This document shows positions 53,842 to 62,760 of a stretch of DNA of 64,000 nucleotides, in pieces. Source of the DNA: Magnetospirillum moscoviense. GTDB taxonomy: Bacteria > Pseudomonadota > Alphaproteobacteria > Rhodospirillales > Magnetospirillaceae. The position numbers were made by a program, and so were the translations under genes. The notes beneath the pieces were generated by a model. It did not search any database. It was not told where the DNA came from and saw nothing but the letters and a program-made list of their open reading frames with translations. The stretch is taken from the NCBI RefSeq assembly GCF_001650635.1, contig NZ_LWQU01000141.1, positions 62,001-126,000 on the forward strand, read 5' to 3'. Within the stretch, counting starts at the first letter, position 1, and each line of letters opens with the position of its first letter.

Positions 53842-53859
53842 CACCGATCGAATTCGGTG
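53842..53859. promoter_or_regulatory. inverted repeat upstream of NIT receptor operon
   Basis: CACCGA-TCGAAT-TCGGTG is a perfect 6-bp inverted repeat about 95 bases upstream of the NIT-receptor start and 133 bases before the divergent gene. The 244-base region (53748-53991) is otherwise A/T-richer than its surroundings and holds no gene. Confidence 0.4.
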
Positions 53860-53991
53860 TCGATAAGGGATTCGGTTTCGACCCATGGTTCCAAAGAGGT
53901 AGGAGAGGATCAAGGGAATACAGCAATATCCGCAATGACCGTGATGTCGGGTTCGGTGTACATTAAGGCTGTCTAATTAATGGAGGCCGTG

Positions 53992-54618
53992 ATGGATCGC
54001 TTTACCGTTTCAGAAGCTCGGCGGCTGTTTTTCCATCGTGTGCTGATCGAGCAGGTGATGGCGACGCCCGGCTTGATCGAGCGGGCGCGGGCGCGGTTGC
54101 GGCCTGCCGGTGACGAGGCATGGCGCGAGCTGCTGGACGGTCCATTCGAACGCCTGGCCGAAGCGGTGCTTGAGGCCAGCCCGCAAGGCGGGCTGCTGCG
54201 GGCGCAATCACCGCTGATGGCGGCGCTGTCCGACCAGGAACGAAACGCCTTGTGGCAGCGGGTCGGGTTGCAGCAGGTGGTGGCCTACGCTCAGGCGGCT
54301 TGCGCCGACCTTGGCTTGAGCCCCGAGGAAGAACTGGCGGTGATGGGCGAGGAGGCCGCCGGGTGGCATCGGGCGCCGCCGCAGGTCTTGACCGCCCAGC
54401 AACTCGAGCCGCTCAAGCAGATCATCGCCATCCAGCGCACCCTGGCGACCTTGGAGCCAGACCATCAGCGCCGCCGCGACTGGCTGCGCCAGCCGCATCC
54501 GGCCTTCTCGGTGGCCCCCATCGACATCCTGGTCAATGGCGGCGGCGAATTCTTGCAGCACGGACTGGCCGAGATGGTTCGCCCGCACCTGTCGGCCGGG
54601 GATGTTCCGGCGCATTAA
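53992..54618 (+). CDS. protein with Xre/MbcA/ParS-like C terminus
   Basis: This 208-residue cytoplasmic protein is mostly helical. I do not recognise the N-terminal 150 residues. The C-terminal stretch (WLRQPHPAFSVAPIDILVNG, then GGEFLQHGLAEMV) resembles the toxin-binding domain of Xre/MbcA/ParS antitoxins, where W-L-x(2)-P-x-P-x-F precedes P-[LI]-D-[LI]-L. However, no RES or other toxin gene adjoins it and the next gene is 208 bases away. ATG 53992 has GGAGG five bases upstream. It could be a solitary regulator derived from such antitoxins. Confidence 0.6.
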   Translation: MDRFTVSEARRLFFHRVLIEQVMATPGLIERARARLRPAGDEAWRELLDGPFERLAEAVLEASPQGGLLRAQSPLMAALSDQERNALWQRVGLQQVVAYAQAACADLGLSPEEELAVMGEEAAGWHRAPPQVLTAQQLEPLKQIIAIQRTLATLEPDHQRRRDWLRQPHPAFSVAPIDILVNGGGEFLQHGLAEMVRPHLSAGDVPAH

Positions 54619-54650
54619 GCGGAGCGTGATTCGGTTGAATCACGCTCCGC
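54619..54650. repeat. perfect 14-bp hairpin after 53992 gene
   Basis: GCGGAGCGTGATTC-GGTT-GAATCACGCTCCGC begins on the base after the stop codon. There is no U-tract. Its sequence is like palindromic GAGCGTGATTC repeats I recall from other alphaproteobacteria, so it may be a mobile palindromic repeat serving as a terminator. Confidence 0.7.
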
Positions 54651-54825
54651 TCGGCGGCCATTGCGGCCGCGGCCAAGCCGCCGGAAGGCGGCGCCCGGCG
54701 AGGGGCTGAAAAGGACGAGATCATGCCGCGATACGATCGCGACTTGATCTAGCGCCTTGTCGGTGAGGTGAAACAGGCATAGCCTTTCTGTACCTAAGGT
54801 GTGCGGGGCAAAGGGGGGGAATCCT

Positions 54826-56346
54826 ATGTTCGAGGCAGCGGAACTCGGTCGCAAGATCAGCCGGGAGGAATTCGACGCCATGGCTCCGGTTCTGCGGACC
54901 GAGCTTTTGGACCTGCAGCAGCGCCTGCGCGAGGCCGATTTTCCCGTCATCATCGTCTTCGGCGGCGTCGATGGCGCCGGCAAGAACGAAACGGCCAACC
55001 TTTTGAACGAGTGGATGGATCCGCGCTGGATCGTCACCCGCGCCTATGGTCGCCCCTCGGACGAGGAGGCCGATCGTCCCGAATATTGGCGCTACTGGCG
55101 TGACCTGCCGCCCAAGGGCAAGATCGGCATGTTCCTGTCGTCGTGGTATCACCGGCCGCTGCTGGACCGCGTGCACGGGGTGATCTCGGTGCCCGAGATG
55201 GACGAAATGCTGGAACGCATCGTCCATTTCGAGAAGGCGCTGGCCGACGAGGGCGCCTTGATCATCAAGTTCTGGATGCATCTGTCGGAAAAGGCGCAGA
55301 AGAAGCGCCTGAAGAAGCTGGAGGACGATCCGCTGACCGCCTGGCAGGTCACCGAGGTCGATTGGCAGCATTTCAAGATGTACGACAAGTTCGTCGGCAC
55401 GGCCGAGCGCTTGATCCGCCACACCTCGAAGGGCCACGCCCAGTGGCACCTGGTCGAGGGGGCCGATCCGCGCTATCGCTCGGCGGTGGTGCTCAACACC
55501 CTCAAGGAAGCGATCCTCAAGCATTTCGACGAGCGCGAAGCGGTCAAGAAGGTCGCCGCCGAGCTGAAAAAGCCCGCCAAGTCGAAGAAGATCGAAAAGC
55601 CCAAGGCGCTGGCCAGCCAGCCGTCGATCCTGTCGTCGCTGGACATGACCCAGACCGTCGAGGGCGAGGAATACAACCGACAGATCCAGGAGCAGCGCGG
55701 CCGACTGTCGCAATTGTACCGCAAGGCCAAGGAGCGGGGCGTCTCGACGGTTCTGGTGTTCGAAGGCTGGGACGCCGCCGGCAAGGGCGGCACCATTCGC
55801 CGCATGACCAACGCGCTGAACGCGCGCGACTATCAGGTCATTCCCATCGCCGCCCCCACCGAGGAAGAGCGCGCCCAGCATTACCTGTGGCGCTTCTGGC
55901 GCCATCTGTCGCGGGCCGGCCGCGTCACCATCTTCGATCGCTCGTGGTACGGCCGCGTCCTGGTCGAGCGGGTCGAGGGCTTCTGTACCGAGGAGGCTTG
56001 GCGCCGCGCCTATGGCGAGATCAACGATTTCGAGGAGCAGATCGTCGAAGCCGGCCATGTGCTGTGCAAGTTCTGGCTGCACATCACCGCGGAAGAGCAG
56101 TTGGCCCGCTTCAACCAGCGCAGCGAGATCGAATACAAGAAGTGGAAGCTGACCGACGAGGACTGGCGTAACCGCGAGAAGTGGGACGTCTATGAAGCGG
56201 CGGTCAACGACATGGTCGAGAAGACCTCGACCGGATTGGCGCCGTGGACCCTGGTCGAGGCCAATTCCAAGTCCCTCGCCCGCGTCAAGGTACTGCGCAC
56301 CGTGTGCGACAGCCTTGAAGCCGCGCTGAGGAAGAAAAGAGGCTGA
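54826..56346 (+). CDS. two-domain PPK2 kinase (polyphosphate:AMP phosphotransferase type)
   Basis: This 506-residue cytoplasmic enzyme has two PPK2 domains. Domain 1 (residues 1-240) has Walker A FGGVDGAGKNETANLL and lid-type FLSSWYHRPLLDRVH. Domain 2 (about 270-500) has EGWDAAGKGGTIRRMTNAL and IFDRSWYGRVLVERVEGF. A Lys-rich linker (AAELKKPAKSKKIEKPKA) joins them. Class II PPK2 proteins of this two-domain form phosphorylate AMP to ADP with polyphosphate. In that class the C-terminal domain is the active one; here both P-loops look intact. ATG 54826 follows a G-rich ribosome-binding site. Confidence 0.93.
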   Translation: MFEAAELGRKISREEFDAMAPVLRTELLDLQQRLREADFPVIIVFGGVDGAGKNETANLLNEWMDPRWIVTRAYGRPSDEEADRPEYWRYWRDLPPKGKIGMFLSSWYHRPLLDRVHGVISVPEMDEMLERIVHFEKALADEGALIIKFWMHLSEKAQKKRLKKLEDDPLTAWQVTEVDWQHFKMYDKFVGTAERLIRHTSKGHAQWHLVEGADPRYRSAVVLNTLKEAILKHFDEREAVKKVAAELKKPAKSKKIEKPKALASQPSILSSLDMTQTVEGEEYNRQIQEQRGRLSQLYRKAKERGVSTVLVFEGWDAAGKGGTIRRMTNALNARDYQVIPIAAPTEEERAQHYLWRFWRHLSRAGRVTIFDRSWYGRVLVERVEGFCTEEAWRRAYGEINDFEEQIVEAGHVLCKFWLHITAEEQLARFNQRSEIEYKKWKLTDEDWRNREKWDVYEAAVNDMVEKTSTGLAPWTLVEANSKSLARVKVLRTVCDSLEAALRKKRG

Positions 56347-56389
56347 CTACCTAAAAGTATAGGCCACTTGGAAACTCTCTAAACGAAGG

Positions 56390-56418
56390 TTGACATCGCA
56401 CTGCAGCGTTTGGATACT
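56390..56418 (+). promoter_or_regulatory. promoter and leader hairpin of Cache chemoreceptor
   Basis: TTGACA (56390-56395), a 17-base spacer and GATACT (56413-56418) form a near-consensus sigma-70 promoter. Immediately downstream, CCCCGGGTTAG (56419-56429) pairs with CTAACCGGGG (about 56450-56459), with one bulged base, forming a leader hairpin that ends seven bases before the ATG and covers the G-rich ribosome-binding site. Confidence 0.65.
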
Positions 56419-56468
56419 CCCCGGGTTAGCAACTGATAGTTACGCACAGCTAACCGGGGGGTTGAAGG

Positions 56469-58139
56469 ATGCGTATTGGTGTTCGGCTGGGACTGATCGT
56501 CGTCACGGCATTGGTGGGGCTGCTGGCCGTTTCGGTGGTCAGCCTGATGCGGACCCGGGCCGACCTGATGGCCGACCGCGAGGTCAAGACCCGCCATATC
56601 GTCGAGGTCGGACAATCCCTGCTGGCCCATTTCCAGGCCGAGGAGGCCGCCGGACGGCTGAGCCGCGAGGAAGCGCAGGCGCGCGCCCTGGCCGCCATCG
56701 GCGCCGCTCGTTACGAGACCACCGAATATCTGTGGATTCACCGCCGCGACGGTTCGGTGATGCTGTCGCATCCCAATGCCAAGCTGATCGGCAGCTCGGT
56801 GGATTCGATGCAGGACCCTTCGGGGCGCTATCTGTTTCGCGAGATGAACGACACCGTCGATACCGCCCGGGCCGGTTTCGTCAATTATATGTGGCCCAAG
56901 CCCGGCCAGTCCAAGCCGATCGCCAAACTGTCCTATGTCGCCGGTTTCGCCCCATGGGGCTGGGTGATCGGCTCGGGCATCTATATCGACGATGTCGATG
57001 CCGCCTTCCGGGCCAGCGCGCTGGTCTTCGCCCTGTGGGGCGTCGGCATCATCCTGGCGGTCAGCCTGATCGCCTGGTGGATCGGGCGCACCATCACCGT
57101 TCCGCTGGGCAACATCACCGTCGCCATCGGCCGGCTGACCAACGATGAACACGGTTTCGAGATCAAGCACACCGAGCGGCCCGACGAAGTGGGCGAACTG
57201 GCCCGCGGCCTGGTGGTGTTCCGCAATCAACTGGAAGCGGCGGAAGCCGCCAACGCCGAGCGCATGGCCGTGCAAGAGGCGCAGTTGGCCCGCCAGCGCC
57301 GGATCGAGGAACTGGCCACCACCTTCGACAGTTCGGTGGCCACGGTGATCAAGTCGGTGTCGGCGGCGGCCACCCAGATGCAGGCGGCCAGCCAGTCGAT
57401 GTCGGCCATCGCCGAACAGACCAGCCGCCAATCCTCGGCAGTGGCGGAAGCGGCGGGCAACGCCGCGATGAACGTTCAGACGGTGGCCGCCGCCACCGAG
57501 GAATTGTCGGCATCGGAAGGCGAAATCGTCCGCCAGGTCGAGACCTCGACCGCGATCGCCGACGCCGCCGCCGACCAGGCCAAGCGCTCGGGCCGCATCG
57601 TCGCCGGCCTGACCGATGCCGCCGGACGGATCGGCGAGGTGGTCAGCCTGATCAACAACATCGCCAGCCAGACCAATCTGTTGGCCCTGAACGCCACCAT
57701 CGAGGCCGCGCGCGCCGGCGAGGCCGGCAAGGGCTTCGCCGTGGTCGCCAACGAGGTGAAAAACCTGGCCAACCAGACCGCCAAGGCCACCGACGAAATC
57801 TCGGCGCAGATCGCCGCGCTGCAGGCTTCGGCCCGCGAGGCGGCCGACGCCATCGGCTCGATTTCCGGCACCATCGACGCCATCAACCGCGCGTCCAGCG
57901 AGGTGGCCGCCGCCGTCGAGCAGCAGACCGCCGCGACCAACGAAATCGCCCGCTCGATCGAAGAGGCTGCGGTCGGCACCCAGCAGGTGTCGTCGAACAT
58001 CGTCGAGGTCAGCCAGGCCGCCGAGACCGCCGGTGCCACCGCGGGCGAGGTGCTGACGGCAGCCGGGGAATTGTCGAGCCAGGCCGAATTGCTGCGGTTC
58101 GAGGTCGAGACCTTCCTGAAGGACGTCAGGGCCGCCTGA
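56469..58139 (+). CDS. single-Cache methyl-accepting chemotaxis protein
   Basis: This 556-residue chemoreceptor has helix 1 ([20 protein letters not shown]) and a periplasmic sCache_2-type sensor with [20 protein letters not shown] and [20 protein letters not shown]. Helix 2 ([20 protein letters not shown]), HAMP and the signalling domain follow, with tip [20 protein letters not shown] (about residue 398). There is no C-terminal CheR/CheB tether pentapeptide. sCache_2 receptors often bind small organic acids, but the ligand cannot be read here. It has its own promoter; the promoter of the next gene begins just after its stop. Confidence 0.95.
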   Translation: MRIGVRLGLIVVTALVGLLAVSVVSLMRTRADLMADREVKTRHIVEVGQSLLAHFQAEEAAGRLSREEAQARALAAIGAARYETTEYLWIHRRDGSVMLSHPNAKLIGSSVDSMQDPSGRYLFREMNDTVDTARAGFVNYMWPKPGQSKPIAKLSYVAGFAPWGWVIGSGIYIDDVDAAFRASALVFALWGVGIILAVSLIAWWIGRTITVPLGNITVAIGRLTNDEHGFEIKHTERPDEVGELARGLVVFRNQLEAAEAANAERMAVQEAQLARQRRIEELATTFDSSVATVIKSVSAAATQMQAASQSMSAIAEQTSRQSSAVAEAAGNAAMNVQTVAAATEELSASEGEIVRQVETSTAIADAAADQAKRSGRIVAGLTDAAGRIGEVVSLINNIASQTNLLALNATIEAARAGEAGKGFAVVANEVKNLANQTAKATDEISAQIAALQASAREAADAIGSISGTIDAINRASSEVAAAVEQQTAATNEIARSIEEAAVGTQQVSSNIVEVSQAAETAGATAGEVLTAAGELSSQAELLRFEVETFLKDVRAA

Positions 58140-58143
58140 GCGG

Positions 58144-58171
58144 TTGACATCCGCGCCATGTCCGCTATGTC
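58144..58171 (+). promoter_or_regulatory. promoter of yqhA-like gene
   Basis: TTGACA (58144-58149), a 16-base spacer and TATGTC (58166-58171), immediately after the chemoreceptor stop and 26 bases before ATG 58197. Confidence 0.55.
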
Positions 58172-58196
58172 AGTCCCCGGATGAATGGGGACTGCC

Positions 58197-58709
58197 ATGG
58201 CCTTTATCGAAAACGTGATCGAACGCTTCCTGTTCTGGGGTCGCTGGCTGCTGACCCCGCTTTATGTCGGCCTGACGCTGCTGCTGCTGGCGTTCGCCTT
58301 CAAATTCTTTCAGGAACTGGTCCATCTGGTGCCGCGCCTGCCCGACTTGGCCGAGGCCGATCTGGTGCTGGTGGCCCTGGGCCTGATCGACTTGGCCTTG
58401 GTTGGCAATCTGGTGGTGATGGTGATCCTGGCCGGCTATGAAAGCTTCGTCTCGCGCATCGAGGCCGCCCGCGAGGGCGACCAATTGTCGTGGATGGGCA
58501 AGGTCGATGCCGGCACCTTGAAGATCAAGGTCGCCGCCGCGATCGTGGCCATTTCCTCGATCCATCTGCTGAAGGCCTTCGTCAACGCCGAAAAGATCGC
58601 CAACGACAAGCTGGTGATGCTGGTGGTCATCCACATGACCTTCGTGGTGTCGGCATTGCTGCTGGCTTATGTCGACAAGCTGGCCTTCGCCGCGCATCGG
58701 GAGCACTGA
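58197..58709 (+). CDS. YqhA/UPF0114 family membrane protein
   Basis: This 170-residue inner-membrane protein has three or four helices: RWLLTPLYVGLTLLLLAFAF, LVALGLIDLALVGNLVVMVI, IKVAAAIVAISSIHLLKAFV and MLVVIHMTFVVSALLLAYVD. YESFVSR with a following D-Q-L-S-W-M-G-K-V-D segment is typical of the TIGR00645/YqhA family. The function of the family is unknown. ATG 58197 has GGGG six bases upstream and was chosen over ATG 58185. The next small membrane gene starts four bases after its stop. Confidence 0.88.
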   Translation: MAFIENVIERFLFWGRWLLTPLYVGLTLLLLAFAFKFFQELVHLVPRLPDLAEADLVLVALGLIDLALVGNLVVMVILAGYESFVSRIEAAREGDQLSWMGKVDAGTLKIKVAAAIVAISSIHLLKAFVNAEKIANDKLVMLVVIHMTFVVSALLLAYVDKLAFAAHREH

Positions 58710-58712
58710 ATC

Positions 58713-58985
58713 ATGGACGGCGAAAGCATCAATTTCCTGGCCGCGCCGGCCGCCTTTCTGCTGGGTCTGGTCTGTGGCTCGCTGGCCTTTCGCAAGGCCG
58801 GCTTCGGCTGGGCCAAGACATTGTTCGGCACCCTGACGCTGGCGGTGGCCGGCCTGGCGGTGGCCGGCATCGTGGTGTCGATTCAGAAGAAGGCGGGCGT
58901 TCCCGAATTGCCGCTGGCGTGGGTGTCAGTCGTCCTGGCGGTCGTCGCCGCCTGGCGCATCTCGAAGGTCCAGGCCCCCGACTGA
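58713..58985 (+). CDS. small three-helix membrane protein
   Basis: This is a 90-residue membrane protein with three hydrophobic stretches: LAAPAAFLLGLVCGSLAF, LFGTLTLAVAGLAVAGIVVS and [19 protein letters not shown] do not recognise a family. It is coupled to the yqhA-like gene (four-base gap, same strand), suggesting a joint membrane role. Its last 60 bases overlap the convergent queG gene; both readings look like genuine protein, the overlap encoding the third helix on this strand. Confidence 0.65.
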   Translation: MDGESINFLAAPAAFLLGLVCGSLAFRKAGFGWAKTLFGTLTLAVAGLAVAGIVVSIQKKAGVPELPLAWVSVVLAVVAAWRISKVQAPD

Positions 58986-59915
58986 GATTTGGTTGTCCAG
59001 GGCGATGCGCACGTTGCGGGCCATCCGGGCGATGCCGATACGCTTGACCGGCGAGCCCGAGAACACCTCGCGGAACGACGAATCGTCAAGCTCGGCCAGG
59101 TCGGTCAGGCGCGGCATGGTCAGTTCGATTCGCGGGCTGAAATCGGCCTCGCGCGTGGGCGGGGCGAACTTGTTCCACGGACAGGCGGCCATGCAATCGT
59201 CACAGCCATAGACGCGATTGCCCATCAAGCCCGCCAGTTCGGGCGCGATGTCGCCTTGATGCTCGATGGTCAGATAGGAAATGCAGCGCCGGGGCTCGAT
59301 TTTGCCGCCTTCCAGCGCCCCGGTCGGGCAGGCGGTCTCGCAGGCCCGGCACGATCCGCAATGGTCGGGCTCGGGCGGGTCGGGCTCCAGCTCCAGCGGG
59401 GTATAGATCTCGGCCAGGAACAGCCAAGAGCCGAAGCGGCGCGAGACGATGTTGGTGTGCCGGCCCTGCCAGCCGATCCCCGACCGGGCGGCCAGCGGCT
59501 TTTCCATCACCGGGGCGGTATCGACGAACACTTTCAGGGGCTGGCCGGTGCGCTCGGCCAGCCAGCGGCCCAGCGCCTTCAGGCGCTTCTTGACGGTGTC
59601 GTGATAGTCGCGCCCGCGGGCATAGACGCTGATGGTGGCGCGATCGGCGGGCGCCAGGCCAGCGCCGTCGGCCGGGGCGTAATTGGTGCCCAGCACGATC
59701 ACCGAGCGGACATCGGGCCACAAGGCCTGTGGGCTGGCCCGCTGGTCCATCCGCTCGGCCATCCAGCCCATGGTGCCGTGACGGCCATCGGCGACGAACC
59801 GGTTCAGCGCGTCGCGCCAGGCCGGGTCGGTGTGGGCCGAGGCGAACCCGACGGCATCGAACCCCAGCTCCAGCGCCTTGGCGCGGATTTCGGATTTGGC
59901 GTCAACCCCGCCCAC
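58926..59915 (-). CDS. queG: epoxyqueuosine reductase
   Basis: This cobalamin- and iron-sulfur-dependent enzyme makes queuosine from epoxyqueuosine in tRNA. The protein is 329 residues. The two [4Fe-4S] ligand sets are in [16 protein letters not shown] and [13 protein letters not shown], and [20 protein letters not shown] is the QueG hallmark. The start is GTG 59915, inside the 3' end of queF (14-base overlap), indicating coupling. The C-terminal tail after [12 protein letters not shown] overlaps the convergent membrane gene. Confidence 0.94.
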   Translation of the reverse strand: MGGVDAKSEIRAKALELGFDAVGFASAHTDPAWRDALNRFVADGRHGTMGWMAERMDQRASPQALWPDVRSVIVLGTNYAPADGAGLAPADRATISVYARGRDYHDTVKKRLKALGRWLAERTGQPLKVFVDTAPVMEKPLAARSGIGWQGRHTNIVSRRFGSWLFLAEIYTPLELEPDPPEPDHCGSCRACETACPTGALEGGKIEPRRCISYLTIEHQGDIAPELAGLMGNRVYGCDDCMAACPWNKFAPPTREADFSPRIELTMPRLTDLAELDDSSFREVFSGSPVKRIGIARMARNVRIALDNQISVGGLDLRDAPGGDDRQDD

Positions 59916-60360
59916 GGTACGGCGCCACGCCCTGGTCGGGCAGCCACAGGCCCTCGGGCGGGGTGCCGGTCTGCCAGAACACGTCGATGGGAATGCCGCC
60001 GCGCGGATACCAATAGCCGCCGATGCGCAGCCAATGGGGGCGGCAGGCTTCCACCAGCCGCTTGGCGATGCCGATTGTGCAGGCCTCGTGGAAGGCGCCG
60101 TGATTGCGAAACGAGGCCAGGAACAGTTTCAGCGACTTCGATTCGACCAGGCTGGCATCGGGGACATAGTCGATGACCAGATGGGCGAAATCGGGCTGGC
60201 CGGTGATCGGGCACAGCGAGGTGAATTCCGGCGCGGCGAAGCGGACCAGATAGGTCGTGCCCGGATGGGGGTTGTCCACCACCTCGATCACCGCCTGGTC
60301 GGGATCGGCGGCGGCGGTGACGCTTTGTCCCAGCTGGGTCAGGTGGGTGGGCTGGGTCAT
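59902..60360 (-). CDS. queF: NADPH-dependent preQ0 reductase
   Basis: This 152-residue enzyme reduces preQ0 to preQ1 in queuosine synthesis. It is of the short, unimodular type. The catalytic cysteine is in [14 protein letters not shown] (about residue 50) and the QueF signature is [23 protein letters not shown] 60360 overlaps the hldE stop (ATGA) and the 3' end overlaps queG, so hldE-queF-queG form one coupled run. Pairing of queF and queG in one operon fits their consecutive roles in the pathway. Confidence 0.95.
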   Translation of the reverse strand: MTQPTHLTQLGQSVTAAADPDQAVIEVVDNPHPGTTYLVRFAAPEFTSLCPITGQPDFAHLVIDYVPDASLVESKSLKLFLASFRNHGAFHEACTIGIAKRLVEACRPHWLRIGGYWYPRGGIPIDVFWQTGTPPEGLWLPDQGVAPYRGRG

Positions 60361-61823
60361 GACGCGCTCATCTTCTTGATGGTGTTGGTGGTGCTTTGGC
60401 CGTCCACCAGATTGGCCAGAACCACCCGGCCGCCCCAGCCGATGACGTCTTCGGCGCCGACCACGGTGGCGACGGTGTAGTCGGCGCCTTTGACCAGCAC
60501 GTCGGGCTTCAAGGTGCGGATCAGGTCCAGCGGCGTTTCCTCGCCGAAGATCACCACCAGATCGACGGTGGCCAGCGAGCCCAGCACGGTGGCCCTGGCC
60601 GCCTCCGACTGGACCGGCCGGGTCGGCCCCTTCAGGCGCGCCACCGAGGCGTCGGAATTCAGGCCGACCACCAAGCGGTCGCAGGCGGCGCGGGCCTGGG
60701 CCAGCAGCGAGACATGGCCGGGATGCAACAGGTCGAAACAGCCGTTGGTGAAGCCGACCTTGACGCCCTTGCGGCGCCAGCGATCGACCATCTCGGCCGC
60801 CGCGTCCCAGCCCAGCAGCTTGGATTCGCCGGCGGCCAGATCGTCGTGGTGCAGGGCGCTGGCCACCTCGTCGGCATAGGCGACGGCGGTGCCGACCTTG
60901 GCCACCACGATGCCGGCGGCGACGTTGGCCAGCTTGGCCCCCTCCAGCAGCGAGGCCCCCGAGGCGATGGCGGCGGCCAGGGTGGCGACCACGGTGTCGC
61001 CGGCGCCCGAGACGTCGAACACTTCCTGCGCCTGGGCCGGCAGGTGGTGCACATCGCCGTCGGCGGTGACCAGGCTCATGCCGTCCTGGCTGCGGGTGGC
61101 CAGCACCGCCTCGACGGCGCAGGTGTCGATCAGCTTGCGGGCGGCGGCGACGATGGCCTGGTCGCTATCCACCGCCATGCCGGTCGCTTCGTGCAGTTCC
61201 TTGCGGTTGGGCGTCAGCAAGGTGGCGCCCTTGTACTTGGTGTAATCGGTGCCCTTGGGATCGACGATCACCGGCTTGCCGGCCGCCCGGGCCATGGCGA
61301 TCAGCTCGGCGGCGGCGGGTTCGGCCAGAACCCCCTTGCCGTAATCGGACAGGACCACGCAGGCCGCCTCGGCGATGCGGGCCTGGGCCCGGCTTTTCAA
61401 CTGGGCCCGGCTGGTGGCCGACAGCGGGGTGCGGGTCTCGCGGTCGGCGCGCAGCAATTGCTGGTTCGAGGCGAAGAAGCGGGTCTTGATGGTGGTCTGA
61501 CGGCCGGTCTCGACCACCAGGCAGGGATCGACATCGGCATGGGCGCCCAGCAGGCGGCCGACCTCGCGGCCGGCATCGTCGTCGCCGACCACCGCCAGGA
61601 ACGCAGGCTTGGCCCCCAGCGCCACCAGATTGCGCACGACGTTGCCGGCGCCGCCCAGCATGGCGTTCTCGCGCTCGATGCATAGGACCGGGATCGGCGC
61701 CTCGGGCGAGATGCGGTCGGCGTTGCCATAGATGAAGCGGTCCAGCATGGCGTCGCCGATGCACAGCACCGGGGTCCCGCGCATGGTGTCCAACCGCTCT
61801 ACCAACGCCGAAAGTTCCGTCAT
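60357..61823 (-). CDS. hldE: bifunctional heptose kinase/adenylyltransferase
   Basis: This enzyme makes ADP-glycero-manno-heptose for the lipopolysaccharide core. The protein is 488 residues. The N-terminal ribokinase-like domain (about 1-320) has [39 protein letters not shown] and the anion-hole motif [20 protein letters not shown]. The C-terminal nucleotidyltransferase domain has [21 protein letters not shown] chose ATG 61823; upstream in-frame codons lack homology. It shows that this organism makes heptose-containing LPS. It is followed by queF. Confidence 0.95.
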   Translation of the reverse strand: MTELSALVERLDTMRGTPVLCIGDAMLDRFIYGNADRISPEAPIPVLCIERENAMLGGAGNVVRNLVALGAKPAFLAVVGDDDAGREVGRLLGAHADVDPCLVVETGRQTTIKTRFFASNQQLLRADRETRTPLSATSRAQLKSRAQARIAEAACVVLSDYGKGVLAEPAAAELIAMARAAGKPVIVDPKGTDYTKYKGATLLTPNRKELHEATGMAVDSDQAIVAAARKLIDTCAVEAVLATRSQDGMSLVTADGDVHHLPAQAQEVFDVSGAGDTVVATLAAAIASGASLLEGAKLANVAAGIVVAKVGTAVAYADEVASALHHDDLAAGESKLLGWDAAAEMVDRWRRKGVKVGFTNGCFDLLHPGHVSLLAQARAACDRLVVGLNSDASVARLKGPTRPVQSEAARATVLGSLATVDLVVIFGEETPLDLIRTLKPDVLVKGADYTVATVVGAEDVIGWGGRVVLANLVDGQSTTNTIKKMSAS

Positions 61824-61890
61824 GGCCGTCGCCCCAGTTTTTCCCTGTCGGTCAGCTAACCCAAGCACAGCCGGCTTGCAAGACAAATGG

Positions 61891-62640
61891 TCAGGTGGAC
61901 AGGAAGTGCTGCGTGCTTCCGTCCAGGACCAGGGCGGTCAGCACACCCGAGCGATAGGCCCCGGTGTCGATGCCGATCCGGTTGGCGCGCACTTCCGGCA
62001 GCGGCCGTTGCGAGTGGCCATGCACCACCACCCACGGATGGGGGGTGGGGTCGAACAGAAACTCGTCCCTGATCCACAGCATGTCGCCGGGGTCCTGGTC
62101 TTCCAGACGGATGCCCGGCCGGATGCCGGCATGGACGAACAGATAGTCGCCGATCAGGTGCCACAAGGGCAGCCGCGACAGAAAACGCAGATGATTGCGC
62201 GGCAAGGCCCGGATGAAGGCCAATTGCAGCGCGGCCAGGTCGGTGCGCTGCTCGTCGGTCAGCGGGCCGGCATAGGATTCCACCGTCGCCACCCCACCAT
62301 TGGCGCACCACGCCCGGCCCGAGCCCTGGTCGGTGAAGAAGCGGACCAGATAATCCTCGTGGTTGCCGCGCAGGCACACCCAGGCGGCCTTGGCCAGCGG
62401 CCCGGTCGAGGGCGGGCCGGCGATCAGCCGATCGACCACCGCCTTGGAGTGCAGGCCGCGATCGACGAAATCGCCGAGAAACACCAAACTCAGCGCCTTG
62501 TGCGCATTGGCCTGGGCGTCCTCGGCGATGCGCGCCAGCAACTGGTCGAGCAGGTCGGCGCGACCGTGCACGTCGCCAATCGCATAGACGCGACATCCCG
62601 AAGGAACAGAAGGAAAGCAGGAAGCGGGGTCCGAGCGCAT
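61891..62640 (-). CDS. PPP-type metallophosphatase
   Basis: This 249-residue metallophosphoesterase of the PrpA/ApaH-like kind has the full set of motifs: VYAIGDVHGRADLLDQLLAR (GDVHG), LVFLGDFVDRGLHSKAVVDR (GDxVDRG), VCLRGNHEDYLVRFF (GNHE), YLFVHAGIRPGIRLEDQDPG (HAG) and VVVHGHSQRP. It could act on phosphoproteins or on diadenosine tetraphosphate. It starts 67 bases upstream of hldE on the same strand and may be co-transcribed with it. Confidence 0.9.
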   Translation of the reverse strand: MRSDPASCFPSVPSGCRVYAIGDVHGRADLLDQLLARIAEDAQANAHKALSLVFLGDFVDRGLHSKAVVDRLIAGPPSTGPLAKAAWVCLRGNHEDYLVRFFTDQGSGRAWCANGGVATVESYAGPLTDEQRTDLAALQLAFIRALPRNHLRFLSRLPLWHLIGDYLFVHAGIRPGIRLEDQDPGDMLWIRDEFLFDPTPHPWVVVHGHSQRPLPEVRANRIGIDTGAYRSGVLTALVLDGSTQHFLST

Positions 62641-62760
62641 TTCGCTCTAGGCTCACCATCGTGTGCGTTGTATTTTAAATGCCAGGGAAAAACATTGCCC
62701 GTTTCCGAGGGGCAGGACAACAGCTACTCGGACATGGGCCGCCACCAGAATGGGGACGGA

